From assembly GCA_023539395.1 (NCBI GenBank), contig JAKCEX010000008.1:1-40915 (forward strand): DNA of 40,915 nt, written 5' to 3'. Positions 26,307 through 35,154 of this stretch are shown here, piece after piece. The stretch comes from Candidatus Geocrenenecus arthurdayi. GTDB lineage: Archaea > Thermoproteota > Nitrososphaeria_A > Caldarchaeales > Wolframiiraptoraceae. The translations under genes were made by a program, and so were the position numbers. Positions within the stretch are counted from its first letter, which is position 1, and each line of letters starts with the position of its first letter. Below the pieces are notes generated by a model. It saw only the letters and a list, made by a program, of their open reading frames with translations. It was not told the origin of the DNA and ran no database searches.

Positions 26307-27716
26307 ATGGGTAATATTAGTTATAGGGTTGAGGAAGATGCATTAGGTGAAGTGGAGATCCCAGCAAATGCTTATTATGGCATAAATACTGCCCGTGCTA
26401 TTCAAAACTTCCAGATCTCTGGACTACGCCTTCCAAGGAACTTCATTAAAGCTTTAGGATTGATAAAATACGCTGCTGCAAAGGCGAACATGCAATTAGG
26501 TTTACTTGAAAGAGAGAAAGCTGAAGCAATAATGAAAGCATCTATGGAGGTAGCCGAGGGTAGATTTGATGAACAATTCCTAGTAGATGTTTTCCAGACT
26601 GGTTCTGGAACTTCTACAAACATGAATGCTAATGAAGTTATCGCGAATAGAGCAATAGAAATACTTGGAGGTAGAATAGGTGACAAGAAATTAATACATC
26701 CAAATGACCATGTAAATATGTGTCAATCAACAAATGATGTCTTCCCAACTGCGATAAATGTATCAGTCGCAGATTCCATCATTAACGATCTTCTACCTAG
26801 TCTTGAGATTCTGAAGAATACTCTAGAGTCTAAGGCAAGCGAATTTGAAGAAGTTATTAAGTGTGGTAGAACCCATCTCCAAGATGCTGTTCCAATAACT
26901 TTAGGACAAGAATTCAGTGGATACGCATCTGCTATAACTCATGGAATCGAAAGAATAAAGAAGAATCTAGATGAATTACTGGAGCTACCGATTGGTGGAA
27001 CAGCAGTAGGGACGGGGTTAAATGCTCATCCAGACTTCGGTAAGCTGGTTGTAGACGAATTATCTAGATTGACTGGAATACCTTTTAGAATAGCTAGGAA
27101 TAGATTTGAAGCTCTACAATTGAGGGATTCATGCGTATCTATTAGTGGAGTTCTAAAGACTATTGCTGGAAGCATCTTGAAGATATGTAACGATCTAAGA
27201 CTACTAAGTTCAGGACCTAACACTGGTTTAGGCGAGATAGAGATACCAGCTGTTCAGCCAGGTTCATCTATTATGCCTGGTAAGGTTAATCCAGTAATTC
27301 TTGAGAGCACTATGCTTGTATGTGTAAAAGTTTTAGGAAACGACTTATCTATTACATTAGCTAATCAACTAGGTGAACTAGAGCTAAACATGGGTATGCC
27401 ATTAATAGCCTACGACTTACTCCAATCTATACAAATACTAGCAAATTCTTCTAGGAATCTAGCTACCAAATGTATTAATGGAGTTGCTCCAAACGTTGAA
27501 AAATGTAGATACTATGCTGAAGTCAGCCCATCTTTAATAACTGTTATAACACCATTCATAGGATATGATTTAGCTGCAAAAATAGCTAGGAGAGTAGTAA
27601 GAGAGAAGAAAACCATTAGAGAAGCATTAATTGAAGAAGGGTTTAATGAAAGAGAATTAGATGAGATTCTAGATCTTAAGAGATTAACGAGGGGAGGCAT
27701 TATTAGAAAAAGATAA
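26307..27716 (+). CDS. fumC: Fumarase, class II
   Basis: Interconverts fumarate and malate in the citric acid cycle. 469 residues, standard for the homotetrameric, iron-free class II enzyme. Features in order: N-terminal IPANAYYGINTARAIQNF, FQTGSGTSTNMNANEV (substrate-binding), CGRTHLQDAVPITLGQE with the catalytic His region, and the family signature GSSIMPGKVNP that includes the catalytic Ser loop. Fumarase rather than aspartase is favoured by TGSGTSTNMNANEV. It has its own TATA box; the MFS gene follows 57 nt later on the same strand. Confidence 0.93.
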   Translation: MGNISYRVEEDALGEVEIPANAYYGINTARAIQNFQISGLRLPRNFIKALGLIKYAAAKANMQLGLLEREKAEAIMKASMEVAEGRFDEQFLVDVFQTGSGTSTNMNANEVIANRAIEILGGRIGDKKLIHPNDHVNMCQSTNDVFPTAINVSVADSIINDLLPSLEILKNTLESKASEFEEVIKCGRTHLQDAVPITLGQEFSGYASAITHGIERIKKNLDELLELPIGGTAVGTGLNAHPDFGKLVVDELSRLTGIPFRIARNRFEALQLRDSCVSISGVLKTIAGSILKICNDLRLLSSGPNTGLGEIEIPAVQPGSSIMPGKVNPVILESTMLVCVKVLGNDLSITLANQLGELELNMGMPLIAYDLLQSIQILANSSRNLATKCINGVAPNVEKCRYYAEVSPSLITVITPFIGYDLAAKIARRVVREKKTIREALIEEGFNERELDEILDLKRLTRGGIIRKR

Positions 27717-27773
27717 AACTCCGCATATTAGTATTCAATTGGATAGGTGTAAAAACTGTTAGAAAAGAAGCTT

Positions 27774-28955
27774 ATGTTTAAGGTATTCATAACACTCGGG
27801 GTCGTGTCACTACTTGGAGATATAGTATATGAAGGCGCTAGATCTGTTTCTGGAGCATACCTTAACTTTCTAACTGCACCTGCAATAGCTGCTGGACTCC
27901 TAGCTATAGGAGAAGTCTTAAGCTACCTAATGAGGCTGCTAGGCGGCATAATAGCTCAGAAGACTTACTCACCGAGAAGATTCTGGAGCTTAATATACAT
28001 TGGCTACTCCGTTAACCTAGCTATACCACTACTTGCATTAACTGATTACTGGCTTATTGCTTTAATCTTATACTTCATTGAGAGATTAGGTAAAGGGTTG
28101 AGGGCACCCGTAAGAGATGTACTCCTTTCAGAAGTCTCTGAGGGTATAGGTAAAGGTAAGGGGTTCGGCATTCATGAAGTGATAGACCAGCTAGGAGCAA
28201 TTGCTGGACCGTCAATTCTAGGTATTTTACTAGCATATCATCCTGATGAGCTTGGAATAGGTTTTAAGATAGGGTTTTCTATACTTGGAATACCTGCAAT
28301 ACTTTCCATGGTTGCAATTTCTTATGCTTACATTAATTATCCAAATCCTAGAAGTGTAAGCTTAGAGAAGACAAGTTTAACAACTAAGAAGTTAGGGAGA
28401 AATTACTGGGTCTATTTAGTAGGTTCAACTGCAGCTGTTACAGGGTTAATTTACTGGGGATTCATATCATACTATCTTCAAGACTTAGCAAAGATTAACA
28501 TAATTCATCCTAGTGAGATTGCATTTCTTTATCTTATAGCTATGGCCTCTGATGCAATTATAGCATTCCCAATAGGATTACTATACGATAAGTATAGAAG
28601 TTTCTCATTGTTACTTACACCAATTACAGCTCTGTTTATCCCATTATCCTTGTTTATACATATTGAAAGAGCTTCTCTATATTTCGCTTCTATTCTATGG
28701 GGTCTATCGATGGGCGGTGTTGAAACAGTTATGAGAGCATCCGTTGCAGACATCGTTGATTACTCTTCAAGACCGATAGCCTACGGGATATTCTCAACCG
28801 CTATAGGATTCTCCATCCTAGTCAACGGTATAGTTAGCTCTCTCCTATATCAAATAGGGAAGATTAACTGGATAATATTGATGACACTAATCCTAGAGAT
28901 ACAAGCAATAATCACTTATGGGGTATTGATTAAGCTTGAAAAACATAGAAAATAA
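27774..28955 (+). CDS. Major facilitator superfamily transporter
   Basis: 393 residues with about 11-12 hydrophobic segments. The N-terminal GVVSLLGDIVYEGARSVSG resembles the start of MFS proteins, and the loop 2-3/4-5 area contains RLGKGLRAPVRDVLLSE, a variant of the RxGKGxR loop seen in several archaeal and bacterial MFS permeases. The substrate cannot be predicted. It follows fumC closely and may be read through from it. A dicarboxylate cargo would fit but is only a guess from position. Confidence 0.85.
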   Translation: MFKVFITLGVVSLLGDIVYEGARSVSGAYLNFLTAPAIAAGLLAIGEVLSYLMRLLGGIIAQKTYSPRRFWSLIYIGYSVNLAIPLLALTDYWLIALILYFIERLGKGLRAPVRDVLLSEVSEGIGKGKGFGIHEVIDQLGAIAGPSILGILLAYHPDELGIGFKIGFSILGIPAILSMVAISYAYINYPNPRSVSLEKTSLTTKKLGRNYWVYLVGSTAAVTGLIYWGFISYYLQDLAKINIIHPSEIAFLYLIAMASDAIIAFPIGLLYDKYRSFSLLLTPITALFIPLSLFIHIERASLYFASILWGLSMGGVETVMRASVADIVDYSSRPIAYGIFSTAIGFSILVNGIVSSLLYQIGKINWIILMTLILEIQAIITYGVLIKLEKHRK

Positions 28956-28957
28956 AA

Positions 28958-29899
28958 CTAAAAAGATATCATTAACAGCTGGCTTATTACGTGAGATATA
29001 AAGTAAATCAGGAGTACTACAATTGCAGCTGTCGTCCCACTAAGCCTTCTACCATAAGCTGTTAAAGCTATCAAGAATGGAAGACTAATAGATTGCGCTA
29101 TAATCATGTAGAGGTCTCTTATCTGATAGTATCCTGGTTTCCCAGGCTCTGGGAGTAAGTGGAGGTTAAAGAACCTATTTAATGCTAGAAGACCTGGATA
29201 GAAAATCATTGGAATTATAGCGATAATTAGTGAGGAGAAGAATTTTAATTCCTCATTTAGAGAGCTTAAAGCGATACTCTTAATACTGTCCATAGTCTTT
29301 CCTACACCTTTATAATGGAATAATCGACCGGAGATTAGTATTGAAATAAATGTTAGAAGTAGATACATTATTACAAGGTTTCCAAGATACTTAGCTACAA
29401 TCTCGAATATATTCGTGGACGATTCATAAATATGTAAGATTAAGGGCGTAGTCCTAGTATAGATTAGCAAAAGTATACTGACCATTATTGAGAGTGTAGA
29501 TGTTATAACCCTGAGGCCAGTACTCTCGTATAATGGAGAGAATAACCAGATAGGGAAAAACATATTGGTTAACAGCTTCATGAATCTACTAGGAGGCTTT
29601 GGTTTTAACAAATCTAGAGAGAGAACGCCACCCTCTTTCAAAACCCTGTAGACTCTCTCACCCTCTTCTGTTAAAGTATAGTTTCTATCTTCATCTTGCC
29701 TAACGAAATCTTTCAACTGTCTAAGGTTATAGTATAGTGACCCTGTGCTTATCTTTAGCATGTCTCTTAAAGTTGTTGCACTTATTTTCCCTGCATCCCC
29801 GATGGCCAATATGATTCTCCTCCTAGTCTTATGCCTTAGAAGCCAGACAAGCTCATCTTCACTAGTTGAGTCAATGGAGCCTAGAGGCAAAGCATTCAC
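28958..29899 (-). CDS. Membrane-anchored winged-helix protein (possible one-component sensor-regulator)
   Basis: 313 residues from a GTG start. Residues about 15-95 form an ArsR/PadR-like winged helix: ELVWLLRHKTRRRIILAIG, SATTLRDMLKISTGSLYYNLRQL and YTLTEEGERVY. The remaining 200 residues hold about five hydrophobic helices, resembling the Yip1-type membrane region found behind HTH domains in some archaea. DNA binding tethered to the membrane is inferred. Its stop is 2 nt from the convergent MFS gene stop. TATA TTTAAAAT (29924-29932, minus) predicts a leaderless GTG start. Confidence 0.75.
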   Translation of the reverse strand: MNALPLGSIDSTSEDELVWLLRHKTRRRIILAIGDAGKISATTLRDMLKISTGSLYYNLRQLKDFVRQDEDRNYTLTEEGERVYRVLKEGGVLSLDLLKPKPPSRFMKLLTNMFFPIWLFSPLYESTGLRVITSTLSIMVSILLLIYTRTTPLILHIYESSTNIFEIVAKYLGNLVIMYLLLTFISILISGRLFHYKGVGKTMDSIKSIALSSLNEELKFFSSLIIAIIPMIFYPGLLALNRFFNLHLLPEPGKPGYYQIRDLYMIIAQSISLPFLIALTAYGRRLSGTTAAIVVLLIYFISHVISQLLMISF

Positions 29900-29975
29900 T
29901 CTCTGAACAGTAAAATGTACACTAAATTTTAAACTTGACTATATCGGTAGAGATAAATTCTGTAGTATTACTTAG

Positions 29976-29986
29976 CTTAAATATAT
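29976..29986 (+). promoter_or_regulatory. TATA box for the AbrB-type gene
   Basis: CTTAAATATAT is centred about 46 nt before the ATG at 30027, giving a leader of about 20 nt that contains the GAGGT ribosome site at 30012-30016. It forms a divergent promoter region with the membrane winged-helix gene. Confidence 0.5.
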
Positions 29987-30026
29987 CTTTTTCACTAATT
30001 TATCTAGAGAAGAGGTATGCAGAAAG

Positions 30027-30602
30027 ATGAGCTGGGTCGAAGATAGCGTAGTATTCAGGGGGGCGATAAGGAGAAGTGGGAACAGCTTAGTTATCACTAT
30101 CCCCTCAGAATTATCACAAAGGCTTCTTCTTAGAGAAGGTCAAGAATTTATCATATATGGTATAGGTAGGAAGAGACCAGAATTTGAAGGTGGTTTACAA
30201 GTTTATCTAGGATACTTTATAATTCATGAGAAAGTATTCGTAGCGAGAATGAAGATTGAGGTATCAGACGGAAGCTTTGAGAAATTCAGCTCAATAATTA
30301 AAGAATTCCAGGAAGCGTATTCTCTAACAGATATTAGATATAAGCAGAGTAGTTCTTCTATTGTAGAGACTGAGCTATATTTCGGAGCATTAACCGATAG
30401 GGGGGTTATTAGACCTAAGACTAGGGAAGAGGTAGAAGAAATAGCTTCATCTATGGAGTTTAAGCTTAGGCTTGAAGGATTCAAAGTACTAGAAAAAGAA
30501 ATTCTAGAGAAGATTATTGAGAAGAGGAATATAGATCCAGCCACGATCTCTAAAGCACCCTACAAGGTTACTGAGATAGTTAGATGGCGGTGGGAGATAT
30601 AG
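30027..30602 (+). CDS. AbrB/SpoVT-type DNA-binding protein with a long unknown C-terminus
   Basis: 191 residues. The N-terminal 45 residues match a swapped-hairpin AbrB domain: VVFRGAIRRSGNSLVITIPSE, then LLLREGQEFIIYGIG. In small archaeal AbrB proteins this is nearly the whole protein; here about 140 further residues follow (charged, alpha/beta, ending EIVRWRWEI) that I cannot place. It is 33 nt upstream of the EndoQ-type gene and probably co-transcribed. Regulation of the nuclease gene is possible but unproven. Confidence 0.75.
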   Translation: MSWVEDSVVFRGAIRRSGNSLVITIPSELSQRLLLREGQEFIIYGIGRKRPEFEGGLQVYLGYFIIHEKVFVARMKIEVSDGSFEKFSSIIKEFQEAYSLTDIRYKQSSSSIVETELYFGALTDRGVIRPKTREEVEEIASSMEFKLRLEGFKVLEKEILEKIIEKRNIDPATISKAPYKVTEIVRWRWEI

Positions 30603-30635
30603 TTTTATCTAATACTGGGGAGGCCCTTCATAAGT

Positions 30636-31916
30636 ATGAAGCTTATCGCAGACCTCCATCTCCATAGTAAGTATTCTGGGGCCACATCCCAGAGAATGAA
30701 TATTACAGAGCTCGTAGATTTTGCGAAGATAAAAGGATTAGACATTCTAGGTACAGGAGATGCTCTTCATCCAAAATGGATAAGAGAGCTTGAGAAAGAA
30801 CTAGAGTATATTGGAGATGGAATATACATTTCTAGAAGAGATGAAAAAACCTATTTTATCATACAAGTAGAAGTTGCAACTATACATCAGTTTAATGGTA
30901 AATCAAGAAGAATACATCACGTAATCCTTATGCCTAACTTAGAAGTTGCTATACAACTCTCTGAAGATTTAAGAAAATATGGAGAAATAGAATCTGACGG
31001 GAGACCAATTCTTAACATAAACCCTGCTGAGCTAGTTGAGATTGTAATGGAGGTAGATAAGCAGAATATAGTTTTCCCGGCTCATGCTTGGACTCCTTGG
31101 TGGAGTATGCTTGGAGCATTCAGCGGGGTAGACCATATTAGAGAATGCTATCAAGACATGGTGAAAAACATTTACGCCGTAGAAACAGGCTTAAGCAGTG
31201 ACCCTCCAATGAACTGGAGAATAAGCTGGCTAGACAACTATACTCTTGTAAGCTTTAGCGATTCACACAGCCCATATCCATATAGGCTTGGGAGAGAAGC
31301 AGTAGTATTTAATCTATCGAAGCCAAGTTACAGAGAAATACTTGAAGCATTAAAGAATAAGGATCCATCTAAGATATTAATGACTATTGAAGTCCCCCCA
31401 GAATATGGAAAATACCATTGGAGTGGTCATAGAAATTGCAGCTTCGGTCCAATAGAACCTGAGGAAGCAAAGAGAGTAAATTATAGGTGCCCCGTATGTG
31501 GAAGAAAACTTACAAAAGGAGTTGATGATCGTGTAGAAGAACTTGCAGACAGGTCTAGAGGATACATCCCGGAAAATAAGATAAACTACATACACTTAAT
31601 ACCTCTACAAGAATTAATCGCCTTAAGCATGGGGATTCAAGTAGAAAATGAATCAAAACTCAATAGTAGCAAGATATGGAGTGAGTATGAAAAATTAATT
31701 AACACATTTGGAAATGAATTCAAAATACTATTAGAAGTAAAAGAAGAAGAAATAGAGAGAGTTGGTGGAAGAAAGCTTGCAGGATTAATATCTTTCATGA
31801 GACAAGGTAAACTTAAGATTATCCCAGGATATGATGGTGTATACGGAAAGCTTGTCGTGGAACATGAACAGCAGGGAAAACCAATAAACATTAGAAAGCT
31901 TGAAGATTACTTCTAG
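30636..31916 (+). CDS. Endonuclease Q-type PHP-domain nuclease (TIGR00375 family)
   Basis: 426 residues. PHP phosphoesterase domain at the N-terminus with the metal motif DLHLHSKYSG, later GTGDALHP, and FPAHAWTPWW and FSDSHSPYP further on. A zinc-finger segment with Cys residues follows near residues 266-290 (NCSFGP, CPVCGRK), then a helical C-terminus. This is the domain order of EndoQ, which nicks DNA 5' of deaminated bases (uracil, hypoxanthine) and abasic sites, as shown for Thermococcales. It is a second lesion-repair nuclease in this window besides nfo. Confidence 0.85.
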   Translation: MKLIADLHLHSKYSGATSQRMNITELVDFAKIKGLDILGTGDALHPKWIRELEKELEYIGDGIYISRRDEKTYFIIQVEVATIHQFNGKSRRIHHVILMPNLEVAIQLSEDLRKYGEIESDGRPILNINPAELVEIVMEVDKQNIVFPAHAWTPWWSMLGAFSGVDHIRECYQDMVKNIYAVETGLSSDPPMNWRISWLDNYTLVSFSDSHSPYPYRLGREAVVFNLSKPSYREILEALKNKDPSKILMTIEVPPEYGKYHWSGHRNCSFGPIEPEEAKRVNYRCPVCGRKLTKGVDDRVEELADRSRGYIPENKINYIHLIPLQELIALSMGIQVENESKLNSSKIWSEYEKLINTFGNEFKILLEVKEEEIERVGGRKLAGLISFMRQGKLKIIPGYDGVYGKLVVEHEQQGKPINIRKLEDYF

Positions 31917-32019
31917 ATCTAACGTAAAAAGCCTTAGCATTTAGTTACAAAATCTAACTATCTACGACTATAATAGCATGCTATTAATTAATACCTGTAA
32001 TAAAAGATCTCTTATAAAA

Positions 32020-32231
32020 ATGAAGAATCAAGTACATATCAATGGTAAAGTATATCTACATGCTTTCAGGATAAGGAACATATCCTTGAAATCAACTTAT
32101 CCTACAACTTCTATCTCTTAAGCATAATCCTACAAGACACTGAGATAGATGAAGGATTAGTACCCCCCAAGGATTCAGTAGATAAAGTCTCAACAGGATC
32201 AATTAAGTCATTAGTTAAAAAGATAATACAT
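32020..32231 (+). pseudogene. Possible frameshifted gene remnant before tRNA-Thr
   Basis: The 320-nt gap after the EndoQ gene (31917-32237) contains two partial frames of protein-like composition. One starts at ATG 32020 (MKNQVHINGKVYLHAF) and stops near 32121. The other has no start codon, opens near 32050 and reads QDKEHILEINLSYNFY... through KSLVKKIIHL towards the tRNA. A single one-base shift near 32065 would join them into one frame of about 70 codons. I see no family match. It may be a decayed small gene, or chance. Confidence 0.3.
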
Positions 32232-32237
32232 CTAGAT

Positions 32238-32342
32238 AGCCCCGGGCGGGATTTGAACCCGCGACCTGCGGCTTTCCTGCAAACTTAACAAGTTTTCATC
32301 AATGATACAAGGCCGCCGCTCTACCCGCTGAGCTACCGGGGC
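32238..32342 (-). tRNA. tRNA-Thr (anticodon UGU) with a 32-nt intron
   Basis: Minus strand. Acceptor GCCCCGG/CCGGGGC, D-arm GCTC-AGCGGGTA-GAGC, anticodon stem GCGGC/GCCGC, loop CTTGTAA (anticodon TGT), T-arm GCGGG-TTCAAAT-CCCGC, discriminator U as expected for archaeal tRNA-Thr. The intron (32264-32295) sits at the canonical 37/38 position and contains a perfect hairpin AAACTT-GTT-AAGTTT. CCA is not encoded. Confidence 0.95.
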
Positions 32343-32540
32343 TCAACACTACAATATTGAAACTAAACATTCTCCTTTTTATGTTTAATTTTCTTCGATG
32401 AGCAGTAACAGAAGGGGGAAAAGACATTTCTCAAAGACTTAAAAACAAAACAGACTCAAACTATGAACTATCTTATTAAGGCTATCAAAATCTAATAACT
32501 ACCATACATTTATACATTAAAGAAAACAACGGATAGAAGC

Positions 32541-32615
32541 GGGGCCGTGGTCTAGCTTGGCTATGACACGCGGCTCGGGCCCGCGAGATCCTGGGTTCAA
32601 ATCCCAGCGGCCCCA
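32541..32615 (+). tRNA. tRNA-Pro (anticodon CGG), no intron
   Basis: Acceptor GGGGCCG/CGGCCCC, D-stem GTC/GAC, anticodon stem CGCGG/CCGCG with loop CTCGGGC (anticodon CGG), T-arm CTGGG-TTCAAAT-CCCAG, discriminator A. 75 nt and uninterrupted, unlike its two neighbours. CCA is not encoded. Confidence 0.96.
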
Positions 32616-32717
32616 CATAATATGTAATCTGAGAAAACCACTTAACGTTATGCGTTAATGAGATTATTTATTCACTGAAAATCAAAAGATCTTCATAGAT
32701 GTTTAGAGTCATCTTAA

Positions 32718-32807
32718 TGGGCCCGAGGGGACTTGAACCCCTGTCCTCCGGCTCTCTACGAGTCTTCACCGCAGGCCGGCGCCATGTCCATTCTAGGCCA
32801 CGGGCCC
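32718..32807 (-). tRNA. tRNA-Arg (anticodon GCG) with a 15-nt intron
   Basis: Minus strand. Acceptor GGGCCCG/CGGGCCC, D-stem GCC/GGC, anticodon stem CCGGC/GCCGG, loop CTGCGGA (anticodon GCG, codon CGC), T-arm AGGGG-TTCAAGT-CCCCT, discriminator A. A 15-nt insert (32754-32768) after position 37 must be removed to close the loop. CCA is not encoded. Confidence 0.94.
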
Positions 32808-32958
32808 ATTCCTATGTATAGCTAGGTTTTTCCCGATTCTTCTATTTTTACTTAGACTATTTAAACAGTAGATTGGCCAAGAGGCTTTCTTAAAGTCTAT
32901 TTTTCAAGTTAATAGCGTTTTTAAGTGGTGTTTTTATCTCCATGTGGTGAGCTCTATC

Positions 32959-32967
32959 TTTATATGG
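32959..32967 (+). promoter_or_regulatory. TATA box for the pyr operon
   Basis: TTTATATGG is centred about 33 nt before the GTG at 32996 and predicts transcription from about 32989, leaving a very short leader. This is one reason to accept the GTG start of pyrF. Confidence 0.45.
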
Positions 32968-32995
32968 TGGAGTATCATATGTTGAGAAGGGTTTT

Positions 32996-33727
32996 GTGGG
33001 CTATTGCCCAGAAGGGAGAGCTCCTTTAAAATTATGGAGATTAGCTGAAGATAGAAGTAGTAGGTTGATTTTAGCATTAGATGTCATAGATGGGTCTCCC
33101 TTCAAATGGGGGGATAGAAGTCTTCTTGATAGATGCTTCAGACTGCTTGATAGCTTAAGAGAATACATTGTAGGTGTTAAGATAGGTTTTCCACTACTAT
33201 TATCAATCGGTGTTAGTGGGGTAAGAGAGATAATAGCAGATTTTAAGGGAGAATTCTACTTTCTATCAGATTTTAAGATAGGAGACATACCAGAAATAGC
33301 TACGTATACTGTGAGTTCTCTACAAGACCTAGGATTTGATGGTGCAACTATACACTTATTTCAAGGAGGTTTAACAAGGATAACTAGAGACTCTATTGAT
33401 TTATTCGGAGTATTAATGATGAGCCATCCTGAAGCAATACTCTTCGAAAAGAACTTTAATGAATTAATTAATGAAGCATTAAAAGCCAGAGTAGATGGTG
33501 TAATTGTTGGAGCAACTAAGAAAGAATACATACAAAAAGCTAGAAAAAAGATACCTCAAAAAACGATCTTGTGCCCAGGTATAATAACTCAGGGTGCTGA
33601 ACCTAGTCAAGCCTTAAAGTATGGTGGAGATTTTGAAATAATTGGAAGAGCAATTACAGCATCTACTGATCCTATCTTATCTACTAGAAAAATCCTAGAG
33701 GTTGAGAGAGGTGTACTCCAAAGATAG
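32996..33727 (+). CDS. pyrF: Orotidine 5'-phosphate decarboxylase
   Basis: Last step of UMP synthesis: decarboxylates OMP. 243 residues with the TIM-barrel motifs LILALDVIDG (substrate Asp), VGVKIG, the catalytic FKIGDIPEIATYT (DxKxxDxP; Asp-Lys-Asp network), and the phosphate-gripping GIITQGAEPSQAL and EIIGRAITAS. About 22 residues precede the barrel when started at GTG 32996; TTG 33064 would give a shorter, also viable protein. First gene of pyrF-pyrE-pyrK-pyrD, each overlapping the next. Confidence 0.93.
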   Translation: MGYCPEGRAPLKLWRLAEDRSSRLILALDVIDGSPFKWGDRSLLDRCFRLLDSLREYIVGVKIGFPLLLSIGVSGVREIIADFKGEFYFLSDFKIGDIPEIATYTVSSLQDLGFDGATIHLFQGGLTRITRDSIDLFGVLMMSHPEAILFEKNFNELINEALKARVDGVIVGATKKEYIQKARKKIPQKTILCPGIITQGAEPSQALKYGGDFEIIGRAITASTDPILSTRKILEVERGVLQR

Positions 33728-34298
33728 GTTAGCAGAAATCCTAATATCTACTAACTGTGTAAAATTTGGAGAATTCATTCTTAGCTCAGGAGCTAAGAGT
33801 AATGTTTATGTTGACATGAGGAAGATAATATCTCATCCAGCTGAATTCATGGAGTTGATTAGGATTTATGCAAGAATGGTAAGCAATTTAAAGTTTGATA
33901 TCTTAGCGGGTGTAGAATCTGGGGGGATACCATTTGCTACAGCAATTGGAGTAGAACTAAAGAAGCCAATAATATATGTTAGGAAAGAATATAAGAATCA
34001 TGGATTAAAGAAGATTATCGAAGGAGAATACAAAGAGGGAGATATAGCGTTAGTCATTGATGATGTATCTACAACAGGCAGCTCTATTGCCAGAGCCGTA
34101 GAAGCCTTGAAGTCAAACAACTTGATAGTCTACGATGCATTCGTTATCGTTGATAGAGAAGAAGGAGCAAGAGAGAAACTACAACAATTAAACATCGAAT
34201 TACATTATTTGATAACACTTAGAGAGATTCTCTCTCTGATGTCTCAGCAAGCCTCGATACCTTATACTAAGGAGATTAGGGGGAACCGCCATGAATAA
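33711..34298 (+). CDS. pyrE: Orotate phosphoribosyltransferase
   Basis: Joins orotate to PRPP to give OMP. About 195 residues; the PRPP-binding motif VIDDVSTTGSS is clear, as are FGEFILSSGAKSNVYVDMR at the N-terminus and VRKEYKNHGLKKIIEGEY, the flexible catalytic loop with its Lys residues. The start is GTG 33711 or TTG 33702; either overlaps pyrF by 17-26 nt, so the genes are translationally coupled. Its stop overlaps the pyrK start. Confidence 0.94.
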   Translation: MYSKDRLAEILISTNCVKFGEFILSSGAKSNVYVDMRKIISHPAEFMELIRIYARMVSNLKFDILAGVESGGIPFATAIGVELKKPIIYVRKEYKNHGLKKIIEGEYKEGDIALVIDDVSTTGSSIARAVEALKSNNLIVYDAFVIVDREEGAREKLQQLNIELHYLITLREILSLMSQQASIPYTKEIRGNRHE

Positions 34299-35154
34299 TA
34301 GATCATCCATGAACAAACCCTTAAACGATGAAGCAGGAAGCATACAGCTACCTCGCCAGACTCAATCAAGATATATCCTTGGAGAAGTATATAGCATAAG
34401 GCAGCTAACTCCATCCATTAAAGAATATACTATTAAGCTTGAAGAGGAGATTAATCCAAACCCAGGGCAATTTGCAATGCTCTGGATACCCAACATAGGA
34501 GAGATACCCCTAAGCTTTGCAGATTATTCTACAGGGACTGTAAAATTCATTATTTGCAGAGTAGGCTTCGTCACCACCTATATTCATCGGAATATCCTTG
34601 TCGGCTCAAGAGTATTCTTAAGAGGTCCTCTTGGAAACGGTTTTACATTATGCTCATTGAAGAACTGCTTATTAATAGGAGGGGGATACGGGCTTGCGCC
34701 ACTCTATTATCTAGGTAGAATACTAGCTATGAATAATTGTAGATTGAAGACTTTGTTGGGATTTAAGAATTCTAGCGATGTATTCTATGTTAGTGAATTC
34801 AGTGAAATCTCCGATACTTATATCTCAACCGAGGATGGTGAAGAAGGATTTAAAGGAACAGTAGTAGATATGGTGAGAAAAATTCTAGCAGAGGAGACAT
34901 TCGATATAGTTTATGTATGTGGGAGAGAACAAATGTTAATGAAAGTGGTTAAAGAATGTTCAGCAAAAGGTATGAAGACTGAGGCTTCTCTTGAGAGAAT
35001 AATTAAATGTGGAGTAGGTCTCTGCGGGTCATGCTCAGTTGAACCCCTAGGATTAAGAGTTTGTAGAGATGGTCCAGTATTTGACGGTAGACTTCTATTA
35101 AAGCTTGAGGATCCTTTGAAAAATAATAGGGAAGAAATATGTATAAAGAATTAA
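34291..35154 (+). CDS. pyrK: Dihydroorotate dehydrogenase electron-transfer subunit (PyrK-type)
   Basis: FAD and 2Fe-2S protein that carries electrons from class 1B dihydroorotate dehydrogenase. 287 residues: ferredoxin-reductase-like FAD domain (GQFAMLWIP, EIPLSFADYS), nucleotide-binding domain (LIGGGYGLAPLYYL, YVCGREQMLMKV) and a C-terminal four-cysteine cluster site (KCGVGLCGSCSVEP...RVC). The first 25 residues are polar and not part of the fold; a second in-frame ATG exists at 34309. Overlaps pyrE by 8 nt and pyrD by 16 nt. Confidence 0.9.
   Translation: MNNRSSMNKPLNDEAGSIQLPRQTQSRYILGEVYSIRQLTPSIKEYTIKLEEEINPNPGQFAMLWIPNIGEIPLSFADYSTGTVKFIICRVGFVTTYIHRNILVGSRVFLRGPLGNGFTLCSLKNCLLIGGGYGLAPLYYLGRILAMNNCRLKTLLGFKNSSDVFYVSEFSEISDTYISTEDGEEGFKGTVVDMVRKILAEETFDIVYVCGREQMLMKVVKECSAKGMKTEASLERIIKCGVGLCGSCSVEPLGLRVCRDGPVFDGRLLLKLEDPLKNNREEICIKN

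Noticed and set aside
32979-33028. 16-codon frame (MLRRVLWAIAQKGELL) overlapping the start of pyrF, a possible leader peptide
   Set aside because: The TATA box at 32959-32967 predicts a transcript start near 32989, downstream of its ATG.
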